A stretch of 64,000 nucleotides of DNA from Certhia americana (lineage: Eukaryota; Chordata; Aves; Passeriformes; Certhiidae), in contig CM031858.1 in assembly GCA_018697195.1 (NCBI GenBank), positions 84,689,034 through 84,753,033 of the forward strand, read 5' to 3'. Made by a program: the position numbers and the translations under genes. Below are positions 49,901 through 61,500 of the stretch, one piece after another. The notes beneath the pieces were generated by a model that saw nothing but the letters and a program-made list of their open reading frames with translations, searched no databases and was not told where the DNA came from. Every line of letters starts with the position of its first letter. Within the stretch, counting starts at the first letter, position 1.

Positions 49901-52900
49901 TTACATTCTATTTTACTGTTAATTCTTGTAGCTTGTCTTGTCTCACATAATTTTAATTTTTCAAGGAAAGAGTTAAATCATCCATTAGCCAAAGGAAATT
50001 TCCCTACAAGGTGACAGTGAAAAATTTTAAGAATTGCTTGAAAGTCTGCTCAATTTTAATGCCTTAAGGGAACTTTCTGGGAAAGACATAGCTTCCTTTT
50101 CCTGCCATGTTTTTTCTACAGGAGCTTCTGTCATTTGTGCTAAACATGTCACTGCTGATGTTTCTTTAACTCCCCACCACAAGAAAGAGACACTAGTCCT
50201 TCTCAATGGCCTCCTGGCTGAGTATTCAGTCATAAGTATTAACTGTTAGGATATTATTACATATATTATCATATAGTATTAACAGATAGGATAGTTACCT
50301 ACTAATGGAAAACTGTGGATAATGGTGGGTCTTGGTGTTGGAAGGCTTGTTGATGGATAGAATGTACTTTTGCCTGTTGGAAATAGATATGCTTAGCATG
50401 AAATGAGCTACTCTGAGGCAGAATTGCACCTTCTTTCTTTTAAAAGAGTAGTGTATTATCTAAGACACGTTAAAGCTTTTTTTTTTTTTTTTTTTAAAGC
50501 CACCCCATTACAGCTGTGAGAGAAATATTGTGCATTTATTCTTCACAGGCACATAGCTACCATTTGAATCCATTCCTGAATAAATATTGATCACCACCTT
50601 CACAGATGTTTGCATACAAATTACAGCTGACAGATCAGAAAATGCCCAAAACCTGGATTAAAACCATCAACAGAACTTTGGACTTATGTTTCAGATACTT
50701 AGGGGTCTCTTTCTACACTTCCTCTGCTAGATTTCAGACGTAATCTTTAGCACAGAAGGACAACTGTTGTTTATCAGGAAGTTGGAAGGGCTGGAGGTGT
50801 GGCTTCCCTGGGGTGGAGTGGGAACAGAAAAGAAATGGTGCTCAACACCTGAGATTCTGACGAGCTGAAACATAGCTGGCTGCTGCTGTACAGAATCAAA
50901 AGGCTTAATTAGTTTTCAGCTGCTTACTGGATCAGGTTGGACTAGAGTAGAAACCCATTTCTTTTTCTCAGGTTTGCTAGGCATCACTTCAGAATATGTG
51001 GAGAATAAGGCTGCAGCACTGGTTGAAAGTTTAAGATATTTTTAACTTCCTTTATGAGGACACACCAGAAAAAAAAAAACAAAAAAACCAAACATGACAC
51101 ACTGCAAGGATGTTATTGAATGGATGTGGGAATTTGCAGACTCATTCCTAGTCACACAAGACCCACAGAAAGATTGGACAATTGAATGCATAGAGCCAGA
51201 TTTTCAGTTTGCCAGCCACTAACCATCTGACTGTAAGTGGAATTATGAGTGTTCAATGTCCTTGCAAATTAGTTCTAGATGTTTCTATTTTGATAAGTAA
51301 ATATGAAGGCAATAAATACTGTGAGAATTTGGATCTGTAATTTAATAAGTCCTTCTTCCTTGAATCTTGTAAACATGGAAACTCTTCTTTACATAATTTC
51401 TGAATGGGTCCTCAAGAAAATTTCTAAACCTGCTAATGTCATTGTGAAAAGTGAGTATATCACATGAAAAACAAATTAAATAAGCAGATGAGATTTTTTT
51501 GTATAATATTTTAAACTCTTCTTTCTTATGAAGTTAAAGCCTTACATTTTATGAAATACTACATGCTGCTCTGTGAAACATTTACATGTTTTATTTGAAA
51601 GGGGGGTGGGAAGTGTTATATCATGTGCAAGGCAAGTGCAGTTACCTCAGAAGAGAACTATCAGGTTCAGTAAGACTTTTAAAATGTGTTGTTAAGTATG
51701 AGTCATTTTCATTACGCATTCTCTACAAGGTGACCTGGGAAAGACTAGAGATTTTATTTATCGTAAATGTCAGGTGTGCTTGCTAAGTGTGCATCAAGCT
51801 AAAATTTAATCTCAAAGCTAAAACCAAGAATTGAAATCAGGGGAGAATTTAAATTCAAGACTTTAGGAAGGTCGTGAGCAAGGTTTGAATAAGCAAATTC
51901 AGACATACACAGAGGGCACTTTTCATCAAGTGAATGAGACAATTATGAGGATGCCTTCAGCTCCTGAATATAAATCGGAGAAAAAAGAGCTATATGTATA
52001 GGCAGGATTTTCAACATCAGGGCCATGGATTGAACACTACTTTTTATAGGATATGATACTGCTCAGATGTGTCTCCCTCTTAGTCTTGCCCTAGACTGAT
52101 GCTTTCTTCAGCAACTGTATTCTTTAAATAGTTTATATTATATCACTGATATAAAATAATATCACTTTCTTTAAAAGTCTCTAAGTGCTACATTTAAGCA
52201 AATATAGAATTCATCTCCCCATCTTCAACACTGTTCTGCTCTCTTAAGAAGGGAAGGTATGCTGATTAACCTTTATAGTAATTTTTGTTCACACTGGAAA
52301 TTTCAGTAATAACTCCCTGGAATTCAAGATCTCAATGGTGATTCTCACCTCTCCCAATCTCCACGGTAGGTTTTATTCCAGCTGGAATGCCTGCCCTAGA
52401 CTGAAACCAGTGTATATTTTCACAGATCTGTTCAATATTGGGTAATATCTGGACTGTTAAATCTGCTGTCAAATTAATATGGGTTGCCTTCTAAAAGTCA
52501 AAAAGCAAGCTATGTCAGTATGCATAGAAAGCATAAGTCTTTATCAGGAGTACATTCAATGAATCCAAAACTAACTGGTTTACAAATACAATTATGCATT
52601 TTTATAATCCATCATCTACTTCATATACTCCTTATGCATGTCCCAGAAGATTAATATAGAATGCAAATTAAATTGCATTCTATAGTTTATTTTGTTTTCT
52701 TGTTGGTTTGCTTTACTAAATTTGTAATGCAGTCGTTTTCAGCAGATGGTTAGTTCTAGTCCCTTTCACGTTCCTATTTTGTTATGTTTGTAAAAGCCCC
52801 AGCTGCCAACTGATAATATTTCACTGCTGAATTTATCATGTGTGATATTATTGCTCATTATGTGCTTTGCAATAAAGTTAAAGAACTATCAACACAGTTG

Positions 52901-55900
52901 TTTCTAACTCCAAACAAGTTTAAAGAAATAGTTATTTTTAATATTCATAATTCTCAGCTGATGCTTAGTTACTTTAGAAGTCTACTTTTTGCAACAGATT
53001 CTCCTATTTTTTTTCAGGTCTTGATTTTGAAAAGCTTCATATTCATGAACAATAATAAGAAACATCTCCTGTTTTAAATATATTGTTAAGTCTGAAGCAT
53101 CTATTTTCATATACCTGCACCTTAGGTAAAGTGACACAATCTGAACTTTTTCATGAGGGTTTTTTTTCAAGAATCTTACTCAGTAGTCAAAGATGTCTAA
53201 CTGTATTACACAGTGTAATGCTTACCCAGAAAAGATTATGGGCTGCCATTAGAACAACAATGAATCACTGAATGCTAACTCTTTTTTTTTGAAAGCTGCT
53301 GAAACATTTCATAAGGCAACCAGAATGTAATAAATATATTTCCTCACAAAATGATATTACTATTTTCAGTAAAAGGTAGGGTATATTACACGGCATATGA
53401 TGACTAAAGAAGTCCTTGTTAATGTTTTCTGGAATTATATAAGTGGAGAATCTTGTCTACAAGCCTAATACAATCATCATGATATGTCAGTAATATCTCA
53501 GGGGTTTTTAGAGACTGCAGTAAAAGAAGTGATATATTTCCCAAAGAACTCTATATTAATTATGTATAGATGGGAACTTTAGCCATAAAATCAGAAACAA
53601 AAATCTTCTGAAATTAAAAATGGAAAGCAACTGTCAATCAATCAGCCCTGCAAGTTCAAAGATGTTTCAACATACTTTCAAAGATAAGAGAACCTGCACT
53701 TCTGAACTTGACTCCTTTGTGAGCTTCATTATTCCTAACCTTTATGCAAGACTCTGTTGGGTCAAAAGGCCTCACTCTTTTGTTTGCCAGTGTATAGATA
53801 GCAAGCTAACACTTATGTTAAATGCTAATTCTAACTGTGTCAACTAAGTGATCTAGTAAAAGACTTCTGTCCCTTAGGGAAGCATATTTAGGGATTTTGA
53901 AAAAATGTTCAGGACCCTTCTCCATTCTCAGTTCTAACAATAGCTAAAGGCTAATATGACTTCATAAAAGTATAAGGTAGTCCACTTCAAACTATCTAAT
54001 AATAAACTTGAACTCCATATCAAATGCTCAGAGTATTTATTGAAGAACTCATGTTTCCTTTGCCACTTTTTCATTACACTGTGACTTTGTTCAGAAAAAG
54101 CAGTCCAGCATATTTAATAAGGGGCTTTTCCTGTTCACTTAATCTTGCTTTGCACTGTTATATGCACATTTCCTTCAGCTTTCAAAATTTATACCTGCTT
54201 TTTAATGGGTCAAAGCAGTGGGACCCCCTATAGACAACATGACTTTCACATTACTTTTCCTCAGTAAGCTTACAGCTTTCACTGTTATGTCAGTTGTAAC
54301 ATTATAAGCTTTCTACAAAGCACAGACAAGAAGAAAATATATTTCATCATAATGCTAGTAAGATATTTTATTTTTTATTTTCTCTCTTTTTTTTCTTTGT
54401 AGGAAAAGAAATCAGGTTGTTTATTTTGTGTTTCTCGACTCTATTTGTTAAATTCACCCTGAGATTTTCAGACCTTTAGAATGAGATGATTTTAGAATTT
54501 TGTATGTAATGATAAAGCTTATCACAAAGAATTCATGAGCCTTAATAAACCATGATTGTATATTAAATGGTGGTTCTCTTTCTTCTGTTAATAACACCAA
54601 GGGATAAAATTATGTAGGTTATGATGAATATTCAGAAAACTATACAGTTTGGTTAACAATAGTTACAATAGCTGTAAGATTCTGAATAAATACTCCCTGG
54701 GTACCCTTTCAGGGCATCATAGTGGGCTATAGAAACTAATAAATAAATAAATATCTAACATCAAATTGTGACAAAGGAACAAAACATTTTCTATGGGCCA
54801 TATAGAATTTTGCATGCCTTTTCCTAAACAGAAAGGATTCCTGTTCATATTACAATGCTGGATATTTCTTTCTGTGCATTTAAGACTAAAATGTCAGCAC
54901 AAATACATGGCAAATAATGTTCTAGAAGTATTTCCACCTTCTTAATGACTCAATCAGTACCAGAAACACATCTGAGCAAAAAAGGGAGAGGTAACTAAAA
55001 TTTTGCTGGAGTGGGCCTGGCATTAGAGGGAATAAATTCTTCCATTTGTGTTTTCCAGAAAAAACAACCAAACAAACAAAAAAGGAAATGTCAACATCAG
55101 ATTTAAGGAAGACAAGAGCACAGGATCAAAGTACAGCGTTACTTAACAGGATTATTATTCTCAGAAGTTCTGAATACAGAAATATAGCCCCTATGTTTAT
55201 GTTTAGGTTTATATGATTTTCTTGAAAAAGAAAAATCACTTTTAGAAGGTTCTTTTGCATCAATGCCCCCTCTCTATTTTAACAAACCACCAAAATGGCT
55301 TCAAAGAAACTTCCTTTTAAAAATCCAAGGTGACCTCTAGAAAAATAATATGTAGAATTGGGATTCTGACAGCTATTTTAATTCCAAGCTATTTCCAAGG
55401 ACTGAAGACCATGACATGCATTTAATTTTAAGCATGTTAATTTTAAACATGAAAATTTAAGCAATTGGTGATTATATTTGGCTATACAAATAAGTGTTTT
55501 GAATATGCAAACACAAAGATTCCTTTAAGCATTTCAGATCAAAACAGTTTTTCAATGATTATAACTGGTAGTTGTCAGGACTTAACAGATGTGAAGAACC
55601 CTATTTTGCTATTTTTGCACAATGGGTGCCTACCTACAGTCATTGCTGCTGCTTGGTCTGTATTAGATTTGTCTCACTGCAGCAGAACACTGTGAACTTT
55701 TGCCCTTTTGAGTAATTACTCTTAAAGGAAGCGTACTCTCAGTGAGAACCATGACCTACATTTTCCCCATACATATTCCCTAATATATGTATATATATGA
55801 ATATAGCTATAAACAAAATATTAAAGGTAAAACTTGGCAAGTGAAATATGACCTTTGGTGGGTTTGGATGCAAAGAAGATCAAATTATGATTTATTTAGG

Positions 55901-56783
55901 CTTACCTTTCCTATCTTTAAGTGCCTCCAGTTGTATATATACAAATATGGTAAGAATTAAGCTACACATCTTTCATGTTGACGTCCGTTGATCTCATCGT
56001 GACCATTCATGATGAAAGTCTGATTTTAAACTTCAACCACAAATATATAAATCTTTTAGGTACAACTATATCTGTGTTACCAAAACTGTTCAGGATGTTG
56101 AATCAGAATGAATCACAATCTTATAGTTCTTTAAACCATCACTATGCCATGGCATTGTGAACATGGGATTATGAAATTCTCATAGAGAGTGGAAAATCAA
56201 AAAATATTAAAATGTAGATAATGAAATCAATATGAAAATTATATTTGAATGTATGAAAAGCATCTGCAAGTCATATGCAAGACAGCAGACATTTTTAATA
56301 TTGGAGATTGAAATTCAATCTGTATAGTATACCCAAGCCCCAAAGAAAACTATTATATATTCTAGCAAGTTTTCTGTTAAAAGATCTTACCACTCCTTGA
56401 GTATTTTACTTCTCATTGAGAAGCAGTCTCAGAGATATCAGCTTTGCTTCTCAGCTGTTAAGCTCATTCCAGAAATGGCTTCTATCATAATGTGCAACAT
56501 ACATAGCTGAAGACACTATATTTAGTGGGAAGGGAAAAGGGACGTTCCTTAAGAATGTCAAATGCCATCTTTTCCTCAAGGTGGAAGGCATTGAAAGAAT
56601 ACAAGCACAGAAGCAATCTCCGGATATTAACATCTGTTGGAATGAAGTTGGGATAGAGAAACTAGAATGTAGACAGCTGTATGCCAAAACTAACTGTCCG
56701 ATGTCTCTAGTACTCCCTAGGGATTAGTTTGACTATGGAGAACATACTGTTTACCAAGTGTCCAGTGTTTTCTTATACTGCTA
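46966..56783. other. Unique AT-rich DNA, no gene seen
   Basis: Nearly 10 kb with no recognised repeat family or gene, the longest repeat-poor stretch in the window. Low-complexity features are a 19-base T run (50477-50495), an A-rich tract (51069-51092), an (AAAT)n tract (54738-54754) and an AT-rich dinucleotide stretch (55781-55806). Open frames reach only 92 codons (49264-49542) and have no recognised domain. Confidence 0.5.
50477..50495 (+). repeat. 19-base T run
   Basis: Pure T homopolymer in AT-rich unique DNA. Confidence 0.95.
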
Positions 56784-57170
56784 CATGCTGCACTCCAGGT
56801 GGGGTCTCAGCAGAGGAGACCAGAGCTGAGCAGAGCAGAGCAGAGGGGCAGAATCATCTCCCTCCCCTGCTGCCCATGCTGCTTTGGATGCAGCCCAGGA
56901 CACGTTTGGCTATCTGGGCTGTGAGTGCCCATGGCTCTCATCCACCCAAGTCCTTCTGGGCAGGGATGTTCTGGATATGTTCATCCCCCAGCCTTTCTTG
57001 ATACTGGGGATTACACTGAAACAGGGGCAGCACTTGTACTTGCTCTTGTTAAATCTCATGAGATTCCCATGGGCCACTTCTTAAGCTTGTCCAGGTCTCT
57101 TGGACGTCATCCTGTCCTTCAGGTGTTTCAACCACACCACTCATCTTGTTGTCAAACTTATTGTGGGTGT
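56784..57170 (-). mobile_element. CR1 LINE internal/3' UTR fragment
   Basis: Reverse complement of the same CR1 segment seen at about 46560-46945: GCTGCACTCCAGGTGGGGTC, GCAGAGGGGCAGAATCATCT, TTCATCCCCCAGCC, CATGAGATTCCCATGGGCC and CACCACTCATCTTGTTGTC. The terminal CR1 3' end is absent on the left, so the copy is truncated on both sides. A short GAGCA tandem expansion lies at about 56824-56845. Confidence 0.92.
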
Positions 57171-57293
57171 TAAGCATAGTATCTAGAATAAGACAATGTA
57201 AACCACCTCTCTTACAATGCTAGTATTTAAAGAATAACTACAATAAACTGAGATAAGCATTAAAACTGAAATCTACTTTTTAAAGTAAATCTA
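57171..57293. other. Spacer between two CR1 fragments
   Basis: AT-rich, with no recognised feature. Confidence 0.5.
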
Positions 57294-57572
57294 CAGTTCT
57301 CCCAAGTAATGGGATGAGAGGAAACAGTCTCAAATGGTGAAAATGGAGGTTTAGATTCAATATTATGGAAAATGTCTTTGCTGAAAGAGCAGTCAGGCAT
57401 TGGAACGAAGAAAAAATTGAATCACCAACTCTGGAAGCTTTCAAAAGGTGTGTGAATGTGTCAATTGAGGATATTGTTTAGCAGTGAACATGGCAGTGCT
57501 GGGTTAAGGGTTAGATTCAATGATCTTATAGGTCTTTCCCAACCTGGATGAGTCTATGGTCCTGTGATTGAA
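57294..57572 (+). mobile_element. CR1 LINE 3' end, sense strand
   Basis: Sense-strand CR1 3' UTR of a subfamily with AATGGGATGAGAGGAAACAG, AGGTTTAGATTCAATATTAT, GGCATTGGAACGAAG, then CAATGATCTTATAGGTCTTT and a GTCCTGTGATTG terminus. It is 5'-truncated. Its orientation is opposite to the neighbouring copy at 56784-57170, so the two are separate insertions. Confidence 0.9.
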
Positions 57573-57988
57573 ATACAGAAACTTGAGATAAAATATTGCT
57601 ACTCTGAGGCTTTAGATACTCTAGAGAAGGGCTAGAAGCAAAATTTGAGGAATTTGAGAGCATTTAAAAAAAAAAAATTAAAAGGAATTAGATCTTAGTT
57701 TTGGTGGAAGCTGAGTATACTTTTTGATGAGTAGAGCCTAGGACTGCAAGTTAGGTGACGTAAGTGCATCAGTCTTTTTGTGGCAATCACCTAGCTGCAG
57801 TAATCTATGAAGTGTGTTTAAGCATATTGTTATTTCAGGCTGAAGTTCAAGCTTTCAATATTATTTTCAATAGCAAAAAGACTGAAGGCATTAATAATTT
57901 TAAAAGCAAATGAGTAGAAACCAGAACAAAACAGAGGACTAAACTAATGAAGAATGTTAAGTAATTTCTGCCCTCTCCTTAAACAATT
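57573..57988. other. Unique AT-rich DNA between CR1 and LTR
   Basis: No gene was recognised. A 12-base A run lies at 57666-57677. Confidence 0.5.
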
Positions 57989-57993
57989 GCCTT
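57989..57993. repeat. Target-site duplication GCCTT, left copy
   Basis: Five bases directly before the LTR start, identical to 58591-58595. Confidence 0.88.
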
Positions 57994-58590
57994 TGTCCTG
58001 GTTTTATGCTGAATTGTATCCCCATTCGTCTATTTAGTTCAGAAATAAGTTTTGCACCTTTAAAACTGGATCTGAGAGTGAAGGAGAAGCAGTGGAATAT
58101 CTAAGGTCATTGTTTTCAAAACATAAGGAAAAGAGTTTTCAACTTTTCTTCACACACAACCTGTGTTGTGAAAGAGCTCTCCTTTGCTTTTGGTTAGTTT
58201 TTGGCTAGCTGAAGCAAAGAAAGTTCTCTGGACTGTGTTTTTTTCACTTTTTCTTGAAACTGTTTGAACCTGCTCTGGACTCAAACTCAGGGGAGCCCCA
58301 GGAGCTCAGAGCCGTGGCCTGGGCCCAACAGCAATGGAGTGAGCTGAGCTACAGCCCATGGGAGAGACTTTCTGAATTCATCATCTCTGCTCAGAGGAGA
58401 GAGGTTTTGTTGTTTAGTATTGTTCATTTGTTACACTGGAGAGTTCTTTGCCTGTTAAATAAACAATTTTTCTACTTCTCTCTGAGGAAATCTTTTTTCC
58501 AGAACCAGCTTGGGGAAGGGCTGGTTGGATTTGCTTTCTAGAGGGACCCCACTTGGAGGTTTCTTCCCAAATTTGTCCTAAACCAGGTCA
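57994..58590 (+). mobile_element. Solo LTR of an avian endogenous retrovirus, complete
   Basis: A 597 bp LTR with exact boundaries. It starts TGTCCTGGTTTTATGC and ends TCCTAAACCAGGTCA, and is flanked on both sides by GCCTT. The two ends form an inverted repeat around the TG...CA termini (TGTCCTGGTTT versus AAACCAGGTCA). The polyadenylation signal AATAAA lies at 58458-58463, which fixes plus-strand orientation. It matches my memory of a bird LTR family that is common in songbirds. The 5 bp duplication fits an ERVL-like integrase. There is no internal retroviral coding sequence, so the provirus has recombined to a solo LTR. The 95-codon frame at 58254-58541 is not a gene. Confidence 0.93.
58458..58463 (+). 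promoter_or_regulatory. LTR polyadenylation signal AATAAA
   Basis: Canonical hexamer about 130 bp before the LTR end, the expected place for the R region signal in a plus-strand LTR. Confidence 0.75.
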
Positions 58591-58595
58591 GCCTT
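58591..58595. repeat. Target-site duplication GCCTT, right copy
   Basis: Identical to 57989-57993. Confidence 0.88.
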
Positions 58596-61500
58596 GCACT
58601 AGATTTTTGCTAAACTTGTTTTGCAATTATGTCATTATGTTAATGTTTTTCATGTGTACCTAAAAACATTGATGAGACTAGAAGTCAAGTGTTTACACAT
58701 AGAGAACTAAAGCTAATCTGATCCTAAGAACTGTGAATTTTCACTTGTTTTGGTGATGCCATATGGAGGTACAGAAGACACAAAAGGAGCTTGTGGCAGG
58801 CACCAGGAAATAGAAATGCAACTTAATAAGTACAGGTGAGGCTGAGAAATTAATTTGACCCATTTTCCTGGCTAGGTAGGAGATGAATGTTTACAGAAAT
58901 TCAGCAAAAATTACCAAAATTGTATCTGTTCCTACACTCCCGGCTCCATTATATTTGCTGGCTACTACTATAGTACAAATCAAAAAAATAATCACAATTG
59001 GGCTGTCTTTACACATGCTGTGAGGTCGCAATATGATGTAATCTGTTTTAAAGGTTTGTTCATTTTTTTTTTTTTTTTTACTTTAGGGACTATAATGATA
59101 CATAGAAAATAATGAATACTAGCTAAAGAAACAAATCAGAATCTGTCATCCAATGATTCAGGACATATTTGCAGATGCAAATGGAGAACTAATGAAAGAT
59201 CTATATAAAAAGAACCTTATAGCAAAAAGTCATAAAGAAAATGTAATACTGAGGGAGTCCACATGAAAAAGAGTGTATCTACATATTTATATATGTATGC
59301 ACATCAATACATCCCTCATCCCCAAAACTGCAATCTATAGACTAAAAAATGATGGGAATACACTCACTTTGGAGATCATCTTCAATTTAGGGAATAATGC
59401 CATGTTGTGTTAAATTGTGTTTGCTTTAAAAAATACATTTGTGTTGACTCATTTACGTAACAAGCATTGCTAGGGGCTGGTGTTGCTCTGATTTTTACAA
59501 CTATCCAACCTAATTATCTAATGAATTGAAAAAAACCTTCCAGGACACATAGAATTTTGATGTAATGAATGGCAAGGCAAAGCAATGTCAAATAAATTAT
59601 TTATAACACTGTTTAACCACTTATAAACCTAGCTGGACAATACATAACAAAAAACAAGGTTATGCAAAAGTAAACATCTAAATCAGACCACTGAAGGAAT
59701 CACTATAGTGGTTGTAGTTTCTGCAGCACAGAATTTACCTTGTGTTCCATGTCCTATCTCTCTTTTGCAGCAGTTAGTGGAAGTATGGAAGAGCAGTAGT
59801 TGGAGTCAAGGTGATACAGGATTTTTTATGTGCTTTTACCCAGCCTGAACCTGAGAGGAAACCCAGGTCTTCCTCCTGGAATCCAGTAAATATTATCTGA
59901 TCCAGCATTACAGTTATGACCTTGATAGATGTGCTTAAGCATGTATATCTAACATTCTCTGTGAAGATGAAAATTTTGAAACTAGCCCTAACAGCTCTGT
60001 CCATACCACTGGATGACCAGTGGAAAGTAAACTAGAGAGCTTCCTTAGTGAGAATCAAAACACTTTCATGATTTTTTTTTTTTTTTTAAACTACAAAGGA
60101 GTTATTTTTCCTGCAGTCTAGGTGAGATATATTCTCTTGCTAATATTTTTTTTGCTAATTATTTTGCTAATATATTCTCTTGCTAATATATTTTATCTTG
60201 CTAATATATCTTTTACTATTCATGTCTGCTCTTAGAGTCTGCAGACTATAGAGTCTGCTCTTAAATCTCAATTTCAATTTGCATATTAAGTTGACTTTAA
60301 ATTATTATTTTATAGGCACTAAAAGCAGTGAGGAAAAAGTTTTTTGCATTTAAAAAAATGCTTTAAAAATTCTTAAATGGAAATTTACAGTGTTGCAGCT
60401 AATTTTTTTTTAACCTTAGAAGTCTGTTTTTCATTGAATGTTATAATTTAAGAGACACTTTCAAGACACTAGATTTCATGGGATTTCTTTTTTCATTCTA
60501 GTTTGAAACTTAGTAATAGTGAGCTAAATGTTTTGACAATAAATTCATCTGTTTTAGATGAGGAAGATATTAACCTCCCCACTGAGAGAGAGTTGGAATT
60601 TACTTAATGAAGATTTATCAGCTTTTCAGACTAACAGACATTTGACTTTCAGACATTTTATAATACTTAGTAACTCATTACATGACATCTCAGAATGACG
60701 TCTTGGTAACTCAGCATGACGTCTCTCAAGAAAATAATTGCTCAGAAATTATCCAAGAAATTTATGTCTAATGACAGAAGAGATTTTTGACAATATTTAT
60801 TCTTATCAGGGAACATTCTCATCACTATTTTGTATTAGAAACATTACAGAGCACAAAGATTCTGTTACTAAATTGCTGAAAATATTTGATTTTAATTCTT
60901 GGTATCTAACATTTTTTGTAATTTGATTTAAAAGATTACTTATTTTGCACTTATTTTGCTATTCTATTTAAAAAATCATATTTTTTTTCTCTTTTCCTAT
61001 CTTATTTCCCATTTCTGTCTATCTTAATATTGTCTAAGTCTAGTTAGTAATTCTTGAAATTCTTGATGAGTTTATTAAGCTTATATCCAAATACAGTTAC
61101 CCTTTGAGAAATTTGCTTTAGAGGATTGAATTTATAAAAAATGTATTGTATGTATTCTATATAATTTACTTATAGAAGATATCCTAGGTCTTCGAATTAG
61201 AATTATGCAATAATTTTTTATCAAGGTAAAAAAGATACCCATACAATCATATGAATGTAGAGGTACCTTCCTCAGTCAACTTCTCTGAATAGTATTTTCA
61301 GCATATCAGATCATTGATGACCTAAATTATATTTTGGGAGACCCTCAAGTCAAGGAGAATTTTCTGTCACTGAAAGTTTTTGTAGAAGGAAAGCCCAGAT
61401 TCACAGAGAGAACTCACCTAACCTCCTTGCTTCCAAACACTGTCATGTATGCAGACATTCATGTAGACATTCAGAGATGAACACTGTCAAACAGAGGACA

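Noticed and set aside
56729..57173. Plus-strand frames of 66-90 codons
   Set aside because: They are antisense to the CR1 fragment at 56784-57170. Their products match those from the equivalent part of the 46 kb CR1, as expected for repeat shadows.
58254..58541. 95-codon plus-strand frame
   Set aside because: It lies entirely inside the solo LTR at 57994-58590, and LTRs of this type do not encode proteins.
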